Below, in pieces: positions 6,614 to 12,764 of a stretch of DNA of 12,841 nucleotides (within the stretch, counting starts at the first letter, position 1; each line of letters starts with the position of its first letter). The notes beneath the pieces are model-generated. The model searched no databases. It was not told the origin of the DNA and saw only the letters and a list, made by a program, of their open reading frames with translations. The translations under genes and the position numbers were made by a program. Source of the DNA: DAIOSQ01 sp036752465 (GTDB lineage: Bacteria; Pseudomonadota; Gammaproteobacteria; Legionellales; Legionellaceae); contig DAIOSQ010000058.1 of assembly GCA_036752465.1 (NCBI GenBank), positions 1-12,841 of the forward strand, given 5' to 3'.

Positions 6614-7405
6614 ATGCTAGTAAAACGCATTGTCATGCTCAGCATGCTCGCCTTGTTATGTTCACTGACAGCCTGTAAACATTGGTGGGCCAATGATGAT
6701 GAGCATAATCCATTCCAGGGGATGAGCGCGAAACAATTATACGATGAAGCCAGTTCGCAGTTGCATAAAAAAGAATATTCTGCCGCGATTAAACGTTATG
6801 AAGCCTTAGACGTCATGTATCCGTTTAACGATTATGCGGAGCAAGCCGATCTTGACTTGATTTATGCCTATTACAAAAAAGAAGATTATGGTTCTGCAGC
6901 GGCTACTGCCGAGCGTTTTATCCATTTGTATCCGCGTGGTCAGCATGTTGATTATGCCTACTATATGAAAGGGTTGGCTAATTTTCAGCAATTGCGCGGT
7001 GCTTTGGCTAATATCATACCTTTGGATGAATCTTGGCGCGATCCTGGCACGCAATCGCAAGCGTACTCTGATTTTGCGACTTTGGTGCAAAAATTCCCAG
7101 ACAGTCAATATAAAGCGAATGCTCTGCAACGCATGATTTACCTGAGAAATATGTTCGCACAACATGAATTGAATATAGCGCTTTATTACTATGAACACCA
7201 AATGTATGTGGCTGCCATTGGCCGAGCTGATGCGCTGCTCAAAACCTATCCCCAAGCACCCAGTGCACGACGTGCGCTGATCGTCATGTACAACGCCAAG
7301 CGGGCATTAGGGCTTAACGATGCGGCAGATGATGTCGCCAAAACATATCAAGCAACGTATCACCAAGCAATCCCTAGTAAGCAACGTCTGGTCGCGAATA
7401 TATAA
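6614..7405 (+). CDS. bamD: Outer-membrane assembly lipoprotein BamD
   Basis: BamD is the essential lipoprotein partner of BamA in the β-barrel assembly machine, facing the periplasm from the outer membrane. The 263-residue protein has a lipoprotein signal with a textbook lipobox L-T-A-C, lipidated at Cys21. Tetratricopeptide-type helical repeats follow: about 40–72 (L-Y-D-E-A and Y-S-A-A-I-K-R-Y), 77–109 (A-Y-Y-K-K-E-D-Y-G-S-A, then F-I-H-L-Y-P-R-G), and further repeats to about 240. Between them is the conserved D-Y-A-Y-Y-M-K-G-L and a W-R-D-P-G segment typical of BamD. E. coli BamD has 245 residues. The ATG at 6614 has GGA 6 nt upstream. The gene is single and converges with folK, with only 5 nt between the two stops. 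Confidence 0.95.
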   Translation: MLVKRIVMLSMLALLCSLTACKHWWANDDEHNPFQGMSAKQLYDEASSQLHKKEYSAAIKRYEALDVMYPFNDYAEQADLDLIYAYYKKEDYGSAAATAERFIHLYPRGQHVDYAYYMKGLANFQQLRGALANIIPLDESWRDPGTQSQAYSDFATLVQKFPDSQYKANALQRMIYLRNMFAQHELNIALYYYEHQMYVAAIGRADALLKTYPQAPSARRALIVMYNAKRALGLNDAADDVAKTYQATYHQAIPSKQRLVANI

Positions 7406-7410
7406 CCAGG

Positions 7411-7878
7411 CTATACTGGCAACTTGCGCGCTGTGCAAACGGTAGGGGGCGTCATGCGCTCTGTCAGTGCTGCGGTATTCTGCCGAAGTTCCTGTAAGGG
7501 GATGATCACAAAATCACGTTGCCACATGGCAGGATGCGGAATAGTCAGTTGATGGTGACGAATCTGTTGGTTGCCGTAGAGTAAAATGTCAATATCAATC
7601 GTTCTTGCGCCCCAGCGTTTTTTGCGGAGGCGTTGCTGTATTCGTTCAATATTTTGACAACTTTTCAATAAGCTTAATGGGGGGAGATTGGTATGGATCT
7701 CGACGACAGCATTGCAATACCGCGGCTGCGCTTTCAGCCCCTGTGGCTCAGTTAAATAAAATCCAGACCTGCGGCTAACCAGCACGCGCGGTAATTTTTG
7801 CAAACGTCTAATGGCGAATGCCAGTTGGCGTTGTGGCGATTTCAGATTACTCCCTAGGCCAAGATAACACAGGGTCAT
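7411..7878 (-). CDS. folK: 6-hydroxymethyl-7,8-dihydropterin pyrophosphokinase (HPPK)
   Basis: HPPK transfers pyrophosphate from ATP to 6-hydroxymethyl-dihydropterin in folate synthesis, in the cytoplasm. The 155-residue protein has the N-terminal Y-L-G-L-G-S-N-L, the substrate-pocket segment S-G-F-Y-L-T-E-P-Q-G, and the signature R-W-G-A-R-T-I-D-I-D-I-L-L-Y. Arg92, Asp95 and Asp97 keep the E. coli numbering; the two Asp residues bind the magnesium ions. The family-typical I-P-H-P and R-D-F-V-I-I-P-L follow. Its ATG overlaps the pcnB stop as ATGA (7878–7875), so it is coupled to pcnB. The pcnB–folK pairing is common in Gammaproteobacteria. The last 25 or so residues are less conserved. Confidence 0.96.
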   Translation of the reverse strand: MTLCYLGLGSNLKSPQRQLAFAIRRLQKLPRVLVSRRSGFYLTEPQGLKAQPRYCNAVVEIHTNLPPLSLLKSCQNIERIQQRLRKKRWGARTIDIDILLYGNQQIRHHQLTIPHPAMWQRDFVIIPLQELRQNTAALTERMTPPTVCTARKLPV

Positions 7879-9221
7879 GTTGCTTTGGGAGGCGTTTTTG
7901 ACTGTTGCTGCTGGGCTGGCGGAGCGCTATGTTCTATCGCATCGATCATGCGTTGTTGGGCGTCTTCGCTAACTGCTTGAAAAGTAGTCCACCATTGGGC
8001 GAGTTCTGCGGATTCATCTTTAGCCAAAGCACGCAATAGCAAAAAATCATAAGCTGCTCTGAATCTTGAGTGCTCGAGCACATGATACGCTCTATTGCCA
8101 GTACGCTTAGCAAAACGAAATTGCATCAGCCACATTTCGCGAATAATCATGCTGAAGCGTTTCGGAATAGCAATGATTTTATGCTGCTCGGCCAGCGTCA
8201 ATGACATGGCTTTTTCAATGGCGGGCAATGCATCTAGGCCGGTTGATTGAAGTTGCTGCGAACGGGCTAGCATGGGAAACCATAAAAATACCGCAAAAAT
8301 AAACGCGGGTGTGACTGTTTTGTTAGCCCTGATACGTTGATCCGTATTGTTCATGGCTATGTTGATCAGATCCTGTATGGGGTACGCACTGTTGTTTAAC
8401 ATCTGCATGGTTTCAGGAAACAGGTATTGGAATAATTGGTAATGCAGCAATAATTGCTGCGCCGCATGCGCATGACCACACTGATATAGCTTAGTCATTT
8501 CATCGAACAAACGTGAGCTTGATACACCTGAGAGCAAATGGCCGTAATTAAAGATCGTCTTGGCTGTGGTAGTCTCGATGGTAAACTGCAGTTTTGCACC
8601 GAAACGAATCACGCGCAACATTCTAACGGGGTCCTCTTGGTAGCGTTTGGCAGGGTCACCTATCATCCGAATGGTTTGTTGCTGTATGTCGGCAACCCCA
8701 TGGGTAAAATCGATGATTGAGCCATCTGCTAAATTGTAGTAGAGCGAGTTGATGCTGATATCTCGGCGCCAGGCATCTTCTTCTAGGCTACCGAATACAT
8801 TATCCCGAATGAGCATTCCTTGATCATTGGTTTGATGATTAATATCCAGCTCTTCATGACCGCGCCTGAAAGTAGCTACTTCAATGATATCGCGGTTGTA
8901 AAGTACATGAACTAATTTAAAGCGTCGACCGATGATGCGGGAGTTACGAAATAAACTGCGCACCTGAGTAGGGGTTGCATTGGTTGCGATATCAAAATCT
9001 TTTGGCATTTTCTTTAACAACAAATCGCGCACACTGCCGCCAACCAAATATGCTTCAAAACCACTGCTGTTGAGGCGATTTAAGACTTTGATGGCGTTGA
9101 CGTTGATATCTGCTTTTGATAATTGATGCGCGGATCGGGCGATCAAAAATTTTTTATCAATAAGATTTTTTTGTGGTTTGCGTTGTATACGCAACATTTT
9201 TTTGATTAACTTGATGATAAT
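7875..9221 (-). CDS. pcnB: Poly(A) polymerase I, probably starting at AUU
   Basis: This adds poly(A) tails to RNA 3' ends, promoting decay. The nucleotidyltransferase core has Y-L-V-G-G-S-V-R-D at about 58–66, the metal-binding D-F-D at 75–77 and A-T-N-A-T-P-T-Q. I-I-G-R-R-F-K-L at 96–103 matches the pattern that separates poly(A) polymerases from CCA-adding enzymes. The C-terminal tail is basic and Gln-rich. The start is unusual. In-frame GTG 9248, ATG 9239 and ATG 9197 all lack a ribosome binding site, whereas GAGGT at 9230–9226 lies 4 nt before an in-frame ATT at 9221, giving 448 residues. E. coli pcnB is known to start at AUU, and the predicted N terminus is similar in length and basic character. 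ATC codons at 9218 and 9215 are alternative non-standard starts. The gene overlaps folK by four bases. Confidence 0.93.
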   Translation of the reverse strand: MIIKLIKKMLRIQRKPQKNLIDKKFLIARSAHQLSKADINVNAIKVLNRLNSSGFEAYLVGGSVRDLLLKKMPKDFDIATNATPTQVRSLFRNSRIIGRRFKLVHVLYNRDIIEVATFRRGHEELDINHQTNDQGMLIRDNVFGSLEEDAWRRDISINSLYYNLADGSIIDFTHGVADIQQQTIRMIGDPAKRYQEDPVRMLRVIRFGAKLQFTIETTTAKTIFNYGHLLSGVSSSRLFDEMTKLYQCGHAHAAQQLLLHYQLFQYLFPETMQMLNNSAYPIQDLINIAMNNTDQRIRANKTVTPAFIFAVFLWFPMLARSQQLQSTGLDALPAIEKAMSLTLAEQHKIIAIPKRFSMIIREMWLMQFRFAKRTGNRAYHVLEHSRFRAAYDFLLLRALAKDESAELAQWWTTFQAVSEDAQQRMIDAIEHSAPPAQQQQSKTPPKAT

Positions 9222-9230
9222 ACTTACCTC
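9219..9230 (-). promoter_or_regulatory. pcnB ribosome binding site and AUU start codon
   Basis: On the minus strand GAGGT (9230–9226) is followed by AAGT and ATT (9221–9219). GAGGT matches five bases of the anti-Shine-Dalgarno complement and is the only such match near the 5' end of pcnB. AUU starts are initiated weakly, and in E. coli this keeps poly(A) polymerase low. Confidence 0.6.
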
Positions 9231-9468
9231 AATAGTCATTGCACGCACGCTTGTTCAAAGCATTGACGAGCGGTCATATTTATGGCTTGCTTAGGAGCAA
9301 GGTTGCGAAAAAATTGCCCCCAGGTTGCGCAAAATATAAACTTCTCTGGCCGCACAGGGAGCCGTTACCCTTAATCAACAGAAATGGGTATAGTGGATTT
9401 AATTGCCGAAGCTACGATTATAGCCAAGGTTTTGCAGAAAGTGAATGACACAGGAGCATACAGTTGCC
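9231..9468. other. Divergent intergenic region between pcnB and the terC-like gene
   Basis: This stretch separates two divergent genes and must hold both promoters, but none is convincing. A TATAGT at 9389–9394 (+) with TTACCC 18 nt upstream is the best candidate for the terC-like gene. AGGTTGCG occurs twice in direct orientation (9300–9307 and 9322–9329), 22 bp apart; the second copy overlaps the 8-bp palindrome TTGCGCAA (9325–9332). A 69-codon open frame across the region has no ribosome binding site or recognisable sequence and I do not count it as a gene. Confidence 0.4.
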
Positions 9469-10188
9469 ATGGATATTGTAAATTTGCTTGTCAGTATTGT
9501 GATACTGATTATTTTAGAGCTGGTTTTGGGGATAGATAATTTGGTGTTTTTAACCATTTTAACGGAAAAATTGCCACAGTCTCAGCGCAAACAAGCCAGA
9601 CGTGCTGGGTTATTATTGGCCATGGTCACCCGGTTGCTTTTTTTGTTGAGCGCGGTTTTCTTGGTTGGGCTGACAGAGCCATTGCTGCACATCAACACCC
9701 AGAGCTTTTCCGTGCGTAGTTTGTTCATGTTGTTTGGCGGGCTGTTTTTGTTGTATAAGTCCACCCAAGCCATTCATGCCGATCTAGATGTACAGCAGCC
9801 TATCAAGCGCGCACCAAAAGAGCAGAAGTACGCAAGTTTTTTTGCTATTGTTTCGCAAATTGCTCTCATGGATATTATTTTTTCTTTCGATAGCGTGCTC
9901 ACAGCTATTGGCTTGACCACGCAATTCTGGGTAATGGCGCTGGCGATTATCATTGCCATCGTCATGATGATCTATGCGAGTGAGCCGGTAGCGGTGTTGG
10001 TTGAAAAATATCCCTCGATTAAAATGCTGGCGTTGAGCTTTTTAATCATGATCGGGATGATGCTAATTGCCGATGGGTTTATGTATCATATTCCCAGAGG
10101 ATATATTTATTTTGCTATGGGCTTTTCTTTGTTTGTCGAAATACTGAATCTTCTAAAAGATAGCCGTGTATCTAAACTAAGGAAATAG
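9469..10188 (+). CDS. TerC family integral membrane protein
   Basis: This is a 239-residue, very hydrophobic protein with about seven membrane helices. The TerC motifs are clear: L-E-L-V-L-G-I-D-N-L-V-F-L in the first helix (Glu17, Asp23, Asn24) and M-D-I-I-F-S-F-D-S-V-L-T-A-I-G near the middle. These acidic residues line the presumed metal path. TerC proteins are linked to manganese export and to metal loading of secreted enzymes, and some to tellurite resistance; which applies here cannot be told. A basic, cytoplasmic-looking loop (K-R-A-P-K-E-Q-K) separates the two halves. The ATG at 9469 starts the family-like N terminus. AGGAG at 9452–9456 is 12 nt away, a little long, and an in-frame ATG at 9445 is the alternative. 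The next gene follows after 2 nt. Confidence 0.9.
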   Translation: MDIVNLLVSIVILIILELVLGIDNLVFLTILTEKLPQSQRKQARRAGLLLAMVTRLLFLLSAVFLVGLTEPLLHINTQSFSVRSLFMLFGGLFLLYKSTQAIHADLDVQQPIKRAPKEQKYASFFAIVSQIALMDIIFSFDSVLTAIGLTTQFWVMALAIIIAIVMMIYASEPVAVLVEKYPSIKMLALSFLIMIGMMLIADGFMYHIPRGYIYFAMGFSLFVEILNLLKDSRVSKLRK

Positions 10189-10190
10189 TC

Positions 10191-10625
10191 ATGTTATATG
10201 TCAAAGCCTGGCATATTATTGCCATGGTTACTTGGTTTGCTGGGTTGTTTTATTTGCCGCGTTTGTTTGTGTATCATGCGGAAACCAGCGACGCCCTCAG
10301 TATTGCCCGCTTTAAAACCATGGAGCGTCGACTGTATTATGGGATCACTTGGCCTGGTGGGGTGTTGACCACCGTACTTGGTGCCTTATTGCTGAGTTAT
10401 CAAGCCCTCGAATACTTACAAGCTGGTTGGATGCAAGCCAAAATATTTGCCGTGCTGGTGCTTTGGGGCTACCATTTGGCCTGTGGGTACTATGTGCGAC
10501 GATTTGCAGCGGACCAAGCACATGAAAAAGCCATATTTTTTCGAATATTCAACGAAATACCGACTATACTGCTGATCACCATCGTTCTATTGGTGGTGAT
10601 CAAACCATTCCACACCCTCACGTGA
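10191..10625 (+). CDS. hemJ: HemJ-like protoporphyrinogen IX oxidase (UPF0093/CopD-related)
   Basis: This is a 144-residue membrane protein with four helices. It has the family start L-Y-V-K-A-W-H-I-I-A-M-V-T-W-F-A-G-L-F-Y-L-P-R-L-F, containing the conserved His8. A conserved Lys84 lies in W-M-Q-A-K-I-F, and the C-terminal R-I-F-N-E-I-P-T is typical. HemJ oxidises protoporphyrinogen IX to protoporphyrin IX, the penultimate step of haem synthesis, at the inner membrane and appears to use haem itself as cofactor. Identification is by motif. AAGGA at 10179–10183 lies 7 nt before the ATG. It follows the terC-like gene by 2 nt, so they form an operon. Its last 39 bases overlap the 3' end of pyrE on the other strand. 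Confidence 0.92.
   Translation: MLYVKAWHIIAMVTWFAGLFYLPRLFVYHAETSDALSIARFKTMERRLYYGITWPGGVLTTVLGALLLSYQALEYLQAGWMQAKIFAVLVLWGYHLACGYYVRRFAADQAHEKAIFFRIFNEIPTILLITIVLLVVIKPFHTLT
10573..10602. repeat. Inverted repeat in the shared 3' ends of hemJ and pyrE
   Basis: TGATCACCA (10573–10581) and TGGTGATCA (10594–10602) are perfect 9-bp arms. With GU/GC pairs the stem reaches 12 bp around a 6-nt loop. It lies where the two convergent genes overlap and also encodes the last HemJ helix. No T-run follows on either strand, so it is not a classic terminator. A 9-bp inverted repeat this close could occur by chance about once in a window of this size. Confidence 0.4.
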
Positions 10626-11243
10626 GTGATAATGTTCTAAAGCTTGTACCTGTGAGGTTTGACCGTGCTTGGCTAAATAGGCTAAAACATCGAAAAAATT
10701 GATGAGGGCAATCACTGTGATGCCTTGCTGTTTGATTTCATCCAAAGTCGAGGTTTTGCCTATGCCCCGCTCACAGCGGTCCAAAGCGATGATTACGCCG
10801 GTTAAGTTGCCTTGAGTGGTTTGAATGAGTTGTTGGGATGAACGAAAAGCTGTGCCGGCGGTGATGACATCATCAATCATGATGACATTGCCGGTTAAGG
10901 CTGCCCCCATTAGTTGACCCCCTTCACCGTGGTCTTTGACTTCTTTGCGATTAAAAGTAACTGTCACATCGCGCTGGTGCTGTGTGCTGAGGGCAATCGC
11001 AGTTGCAGTGGCCAGTGGCAACCCTTTGTAAGCAGGCCCAAACAGGTGATCAAAAGGTACATGGGCATTTAAGAGCGCTGTAGCATAATATTCGCCAAGG
11101 CGTTGCAATTGCGATCCTGAAGAAAATAAACCTACATTGAAAAAGTAAGGACTGATTCTACCTGATTTCAACACAAACTCGCCCAGCTGTAGGACCTTGC
11201 TGTGTATGGCAAACTCAATGAACGATTCTTTAAATGGATCCAT
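10587..11243 (-). CDS. pyrE: Orotate phosphoribosyltransferase
   Basis: The enzyme joins orotate to PRPP, giving orotidine 5'-monophosphate in pyrimidine synthesis, as a cytoplasmic dimer. The 218-residue protein has the N-terminal F-V-L-K-S-G-R-I-S-P-Y-F-F-N orotate-side segment, G-P-A-Y-K-G-L-P-L-A, and the catalytic loop F-N-R-K-E-V-K-D-H-G-E-G-G with Lys100 and Lys103. The PRPP-binding motif V-I-M-I-D-D-V-I-T-A-G-T-A spans 120–132. E. coli PyrE has 213 residues; here the tail after A-L-E-H-Y is slightly longer and reads on the opposite strand of the hemJ stop, overlapping it by 39 bp. The ATG at 11243 has AGGA 9 nt upstream on the minus strand. Confidence 0.97.
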   Translation of the reverse strand: MDPFKESFIEFAIHSKVLQLGEFVLKSGRISPYFFNVGLFSSGSQLQRLGEYYATALLNAHVPFDHLFGPAYKGLPLATATAIALSTQHQRDVTVTFNRKEVKDHGEGGQLMGAALTGNVIMIDDVITAGTAFRSSQQLIQTTQGNLTGVIIALDRCERGIGKTSTLDEIKQQGITVIALINFFDVLAYLAKHGQTSQVQALEHYHSREGVEWFDHHQ

Positions 11244-11274
11244 GGTGATTTCCTAGTAATTTCAAATAAAATGC

Positions 11275-11284
11275 TGTTATTATC
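11275..11284. promoter_or_regulatory. Candidate divergent promoter core between pyrE and the cold-shock gene
   Basis: On the plus strand TGT followed by TATTAT (11275–11283) is an extended −10 element that could serve the cold-shock gene. On the minus strand the same bases read GATAAT (11284–11279), five of six to −10, suited to pyrE. Neither has a good −35. Starts would be near 11290 (+) and 11272 (−), leaving leaders of about 60 and 30 nt. Confidence 0.35.
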
Positions 11285-11351
11285 TTACGGGTAGGTGCAG
11301 GAGTTTACCATTTTGTTATACGACTTTTCTATGGATATTGAGGATCGCTAC

Positions 11352-11573
11352 ATGTCAAATCGCGAGAGTGGTGTTGTCAAATGGTTCAATGAAAAAAAAG
11401 GTTTTGGATTTATATTGAACCAACAAGGAGATGATATTTTTGTGCACTACAAAGATATCCGAGGAGAGGGATTTAAGACCCTGCAGGAAAATGACCCTGT
11501 TTCTTTTGTGGCCGAAAAAGGCCCTAAAGGCTTAAAAGCACATGACGTGATGATTGAGCATGAGCCTGCATAA
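11352..11573 (+). CDS. Cold-shock domain protein (CspA family)
   Basis: This is a 73-residue single cold-shock domain. V-V-K-W-F-N-E-K-K-G-F-G-F-I carries RNP1 (Lys16–Ile21), and D-I-F-V-H-Y (28–33) is RNP2. These aromatic surfaces bind single-stranded nucleic acid, and family members act as RNA chaperones. Some are cold-induced and others are constitutive; the sequence does not decide which. Length is the usual 65–75. The ATG at 11352 is chosen because GAGGA at 11340–11344 sits 7 nt upstream. An in-frame ATG at 11331 would place extra residues before the domain. The stop lies inside the following SDR-like gene, overlapping it by 14 bp. Confidence 0.94.
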   Translation: MSNRESGVVKWFNEKKGFGFILNQQGDDIFVHYKDIRGEGFKTLQENDPVSFVAEKGPKGLKAHDVMIEHEPA

Positions 11574-12450
11574 ACAACATGCGCACGCAGTGGTTATCAT
11601 AGGCGCGACCAACGAACTTGGCTATGAGTTGGCGAAGTGTTATCTGCGATCTGGGGTAAATGTTGTCATGGCGGATCATGCTGTGGCAAAATTGTGCAAT
11701 GATGTGGAGTCACTGAGCGTCATTAACCCGCAACAAAAAGTTGTCGGTGTGGTATGCGACACAAAAAATATGGAGCAGGTCAGAAATCTGGTCAAACAGA
11801 CTTATGCTCATTTCCAACAAATCAGCGCCTTATTTATCCAGGAGTCCGCCACCCCGCAGCAAGGCTTGTTTTGGGAATTAACTCCAGAACATATTTCTCG
11901 AGTGATGGGTACGGATGTGCTGGGTATGGTGCAACTTATTCAAACATTTATGCCTTTTCTGTTGAAGCAACAAGTACGCTGCCGCATCATTAATATAGCG
12001 AGCGTGTATGCGCTGTGTAACGGCTCTCATATGACTGCACACACCGTGTTGCACCATGCTATGTTGGCGTTATCTGAATCATTATATTTTGATTTGCTAC
12101 GACAAGGCTTGCCGATTGATGTGTCGGTCGTATGTCCCTTCAATGCGTTAAAAAACTCAGCAATCACCAAAAAAATCGGCTTGTTTACAGAGCAGCTACA
12201 ACAGTTACTCTATACCCCTACGCAAGCATTCAATACCAAGACGGCTGGTATTGCTGCACAAATTTTGCAAGGTATAGAAGATAAAATTTTTTATATTATA
12301 CCTGGTGCGGATAAACAAGTATTGCTTAATTATACGCAAGCTCGCTTAGAAGCGATCCGCGATGGGATGCCCCCGCCTTATGAATACGCCGAAGCGCAGT
12401 CAGCTGTGGCGGTTAAGGGTGTGAATGCCCAAACAGGGGCGCCTGCATGA
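11560..12450 (+). CDS. Short-chain dehydrogenase/reductase-like protein with altered catalytic residues
   Basis: This 296-residue protein has the SDR Rossmann layout: a first strand and glycine loop V-V-I-I-G-A-T-N-E-L-G, a second strand ending near Asp39, and V-V-C-D as the usual acidic adenine-contact site near residue 67. Catalytic Ser148 is in R-I-I-N-I-A-S. The family Y-x-x-x-K, expected 13 and 17 residues after that Ser, is instead His161 and His165. The active-site Asn appears to be Asp119, and the N-N-A-G motif is missing. Beyond residue 200 there is a helical C-terminal part and an Ala/Pro-rich tail. The fold is intact but classical catalysis is unlikely, so it may bind a ligand or act as a partner protein. 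No function is assigned. The ATG at 11560 overlaps the cold-shock gene and has only a weak GAG upstream; TTG 11554 and GTG 11590 are alternatives. Confidence 0.82.
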   Translation: MSLHKQHAHAVVIIGATNELGYELAKCYLRSGVNVVMADHAVAKLCNDVESLSVINPQQKVVGVVCDTKNMEQVRNLVKQTYAHFQQISALFIQESATPQQGLFWELTPEHISRVMGTDVLGMVQLIQTFMPFLLKQQVRCRIINIASVYALCNGSHMTAHTVLHHAMLALSESLYFDLLRQGLPIDVSVVCPFNALKNSAITKKIGLFTEQLQQLLYTPTQAFNTKTAGIAAQILQGIEDKIFYIIPGADKQVLLNYTQARLEAIRDGMPPPYEYAEAQSAVAVKGVNAQTGAPA

Positions 12451-12716
12451 AGGAGTGCACTGAAAGAGAGTAGTATGGAACTCAATAATAGGGTTAACGC
12501 TTTGCTATAAAACGTTTGAGTACTCACGGCGCTTTCCCAGACTGGACCGAGCCTTAAGGTTGTAACACCTCTAGATTTGAGCGTTTCAAGTAATTTGGAA
12601 GGCAAAAAATTCGTATGCTCACCCGGCTCATCTTGAGTCTCTGCAAATCCAGTGGAACTGACGGCCGTCAATGCAGCAAGTAGTAATACGTGATGGTTTC
12701 GCCATTTTTTAAGCAT
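12378..12716 (-). pseudogene. Remnant of a secreted protein, probably an outer-membrane β-barrel (N-terminal part)
   Basis: The minus-strand frame of 112 codons begins with a Sec signal peptide, M-L-K-K-W-R then a hydrophobic run ending G-F-A, with cleavage likely after residue 25. AAGGA lies 10 nt before the ATG, so the start looks real. The next 50 residues include V-T-T-L-R-L-G-P-V-W-E-S-A followed by S-T-Q-T-F-Y. This resembles, from memory, the first strand of a Legionellales family of outer-membrane barrel proteins that are over 200 residues long. After F-Y-S-K-A-L (about 12510) that resemblance ends. The frame then runs through hydrophobic sequence into the antisense of the SDR gene, overlapping it by 73 bp. 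I read this as a truncated gene; a short functional secreted protein is the alternative. The family assignment is unsearched. Confidence 0.45.
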
Positions 12717-12757
12717 TATCGCTATATCCTTATAGGTCTATCCATTAGCAAACATCT

Positions 12758-12763
12758 ATCATA
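12758..12763 (-). promoter_or_regulatory. Candidate −10 box of the secreted-protein remnant
   Basis: TATGAT on the minus strand (five of six to −10) lies one base downstream of the octamer array. A TTGCTT from the third repeat copy (12787–12782) is 18 nt upstream and could act as a poor −35. The start would be near 12751. Confidence 0.3.
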
Positions 12764-12764
12764 T

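Noticed and set aside
6378..6678. Open frames on both strands across the tRNA-Ser, beginning with sequences such as G-G-E-A-G-I-R-T-L-G or M-A-E-R-Q-G-F-E-P-W.
   Set aside because: They are translations of the tRNA itself, a well-known source of spurious proteins; the real genes here are the tRNA and bamD.
7406..7430. CCAG–CTGG hairpin between bamD and folK as a bidirectional terminator.
   Set aside because: The stem is only four base pairs and has no T-run.
9239..9448. 69-codon plus-strand frame between pcnB and the terC-like gene.
   Set aside because: No ribosome binding site, no recognisable motif, and it lies across the divergent regulatory region.
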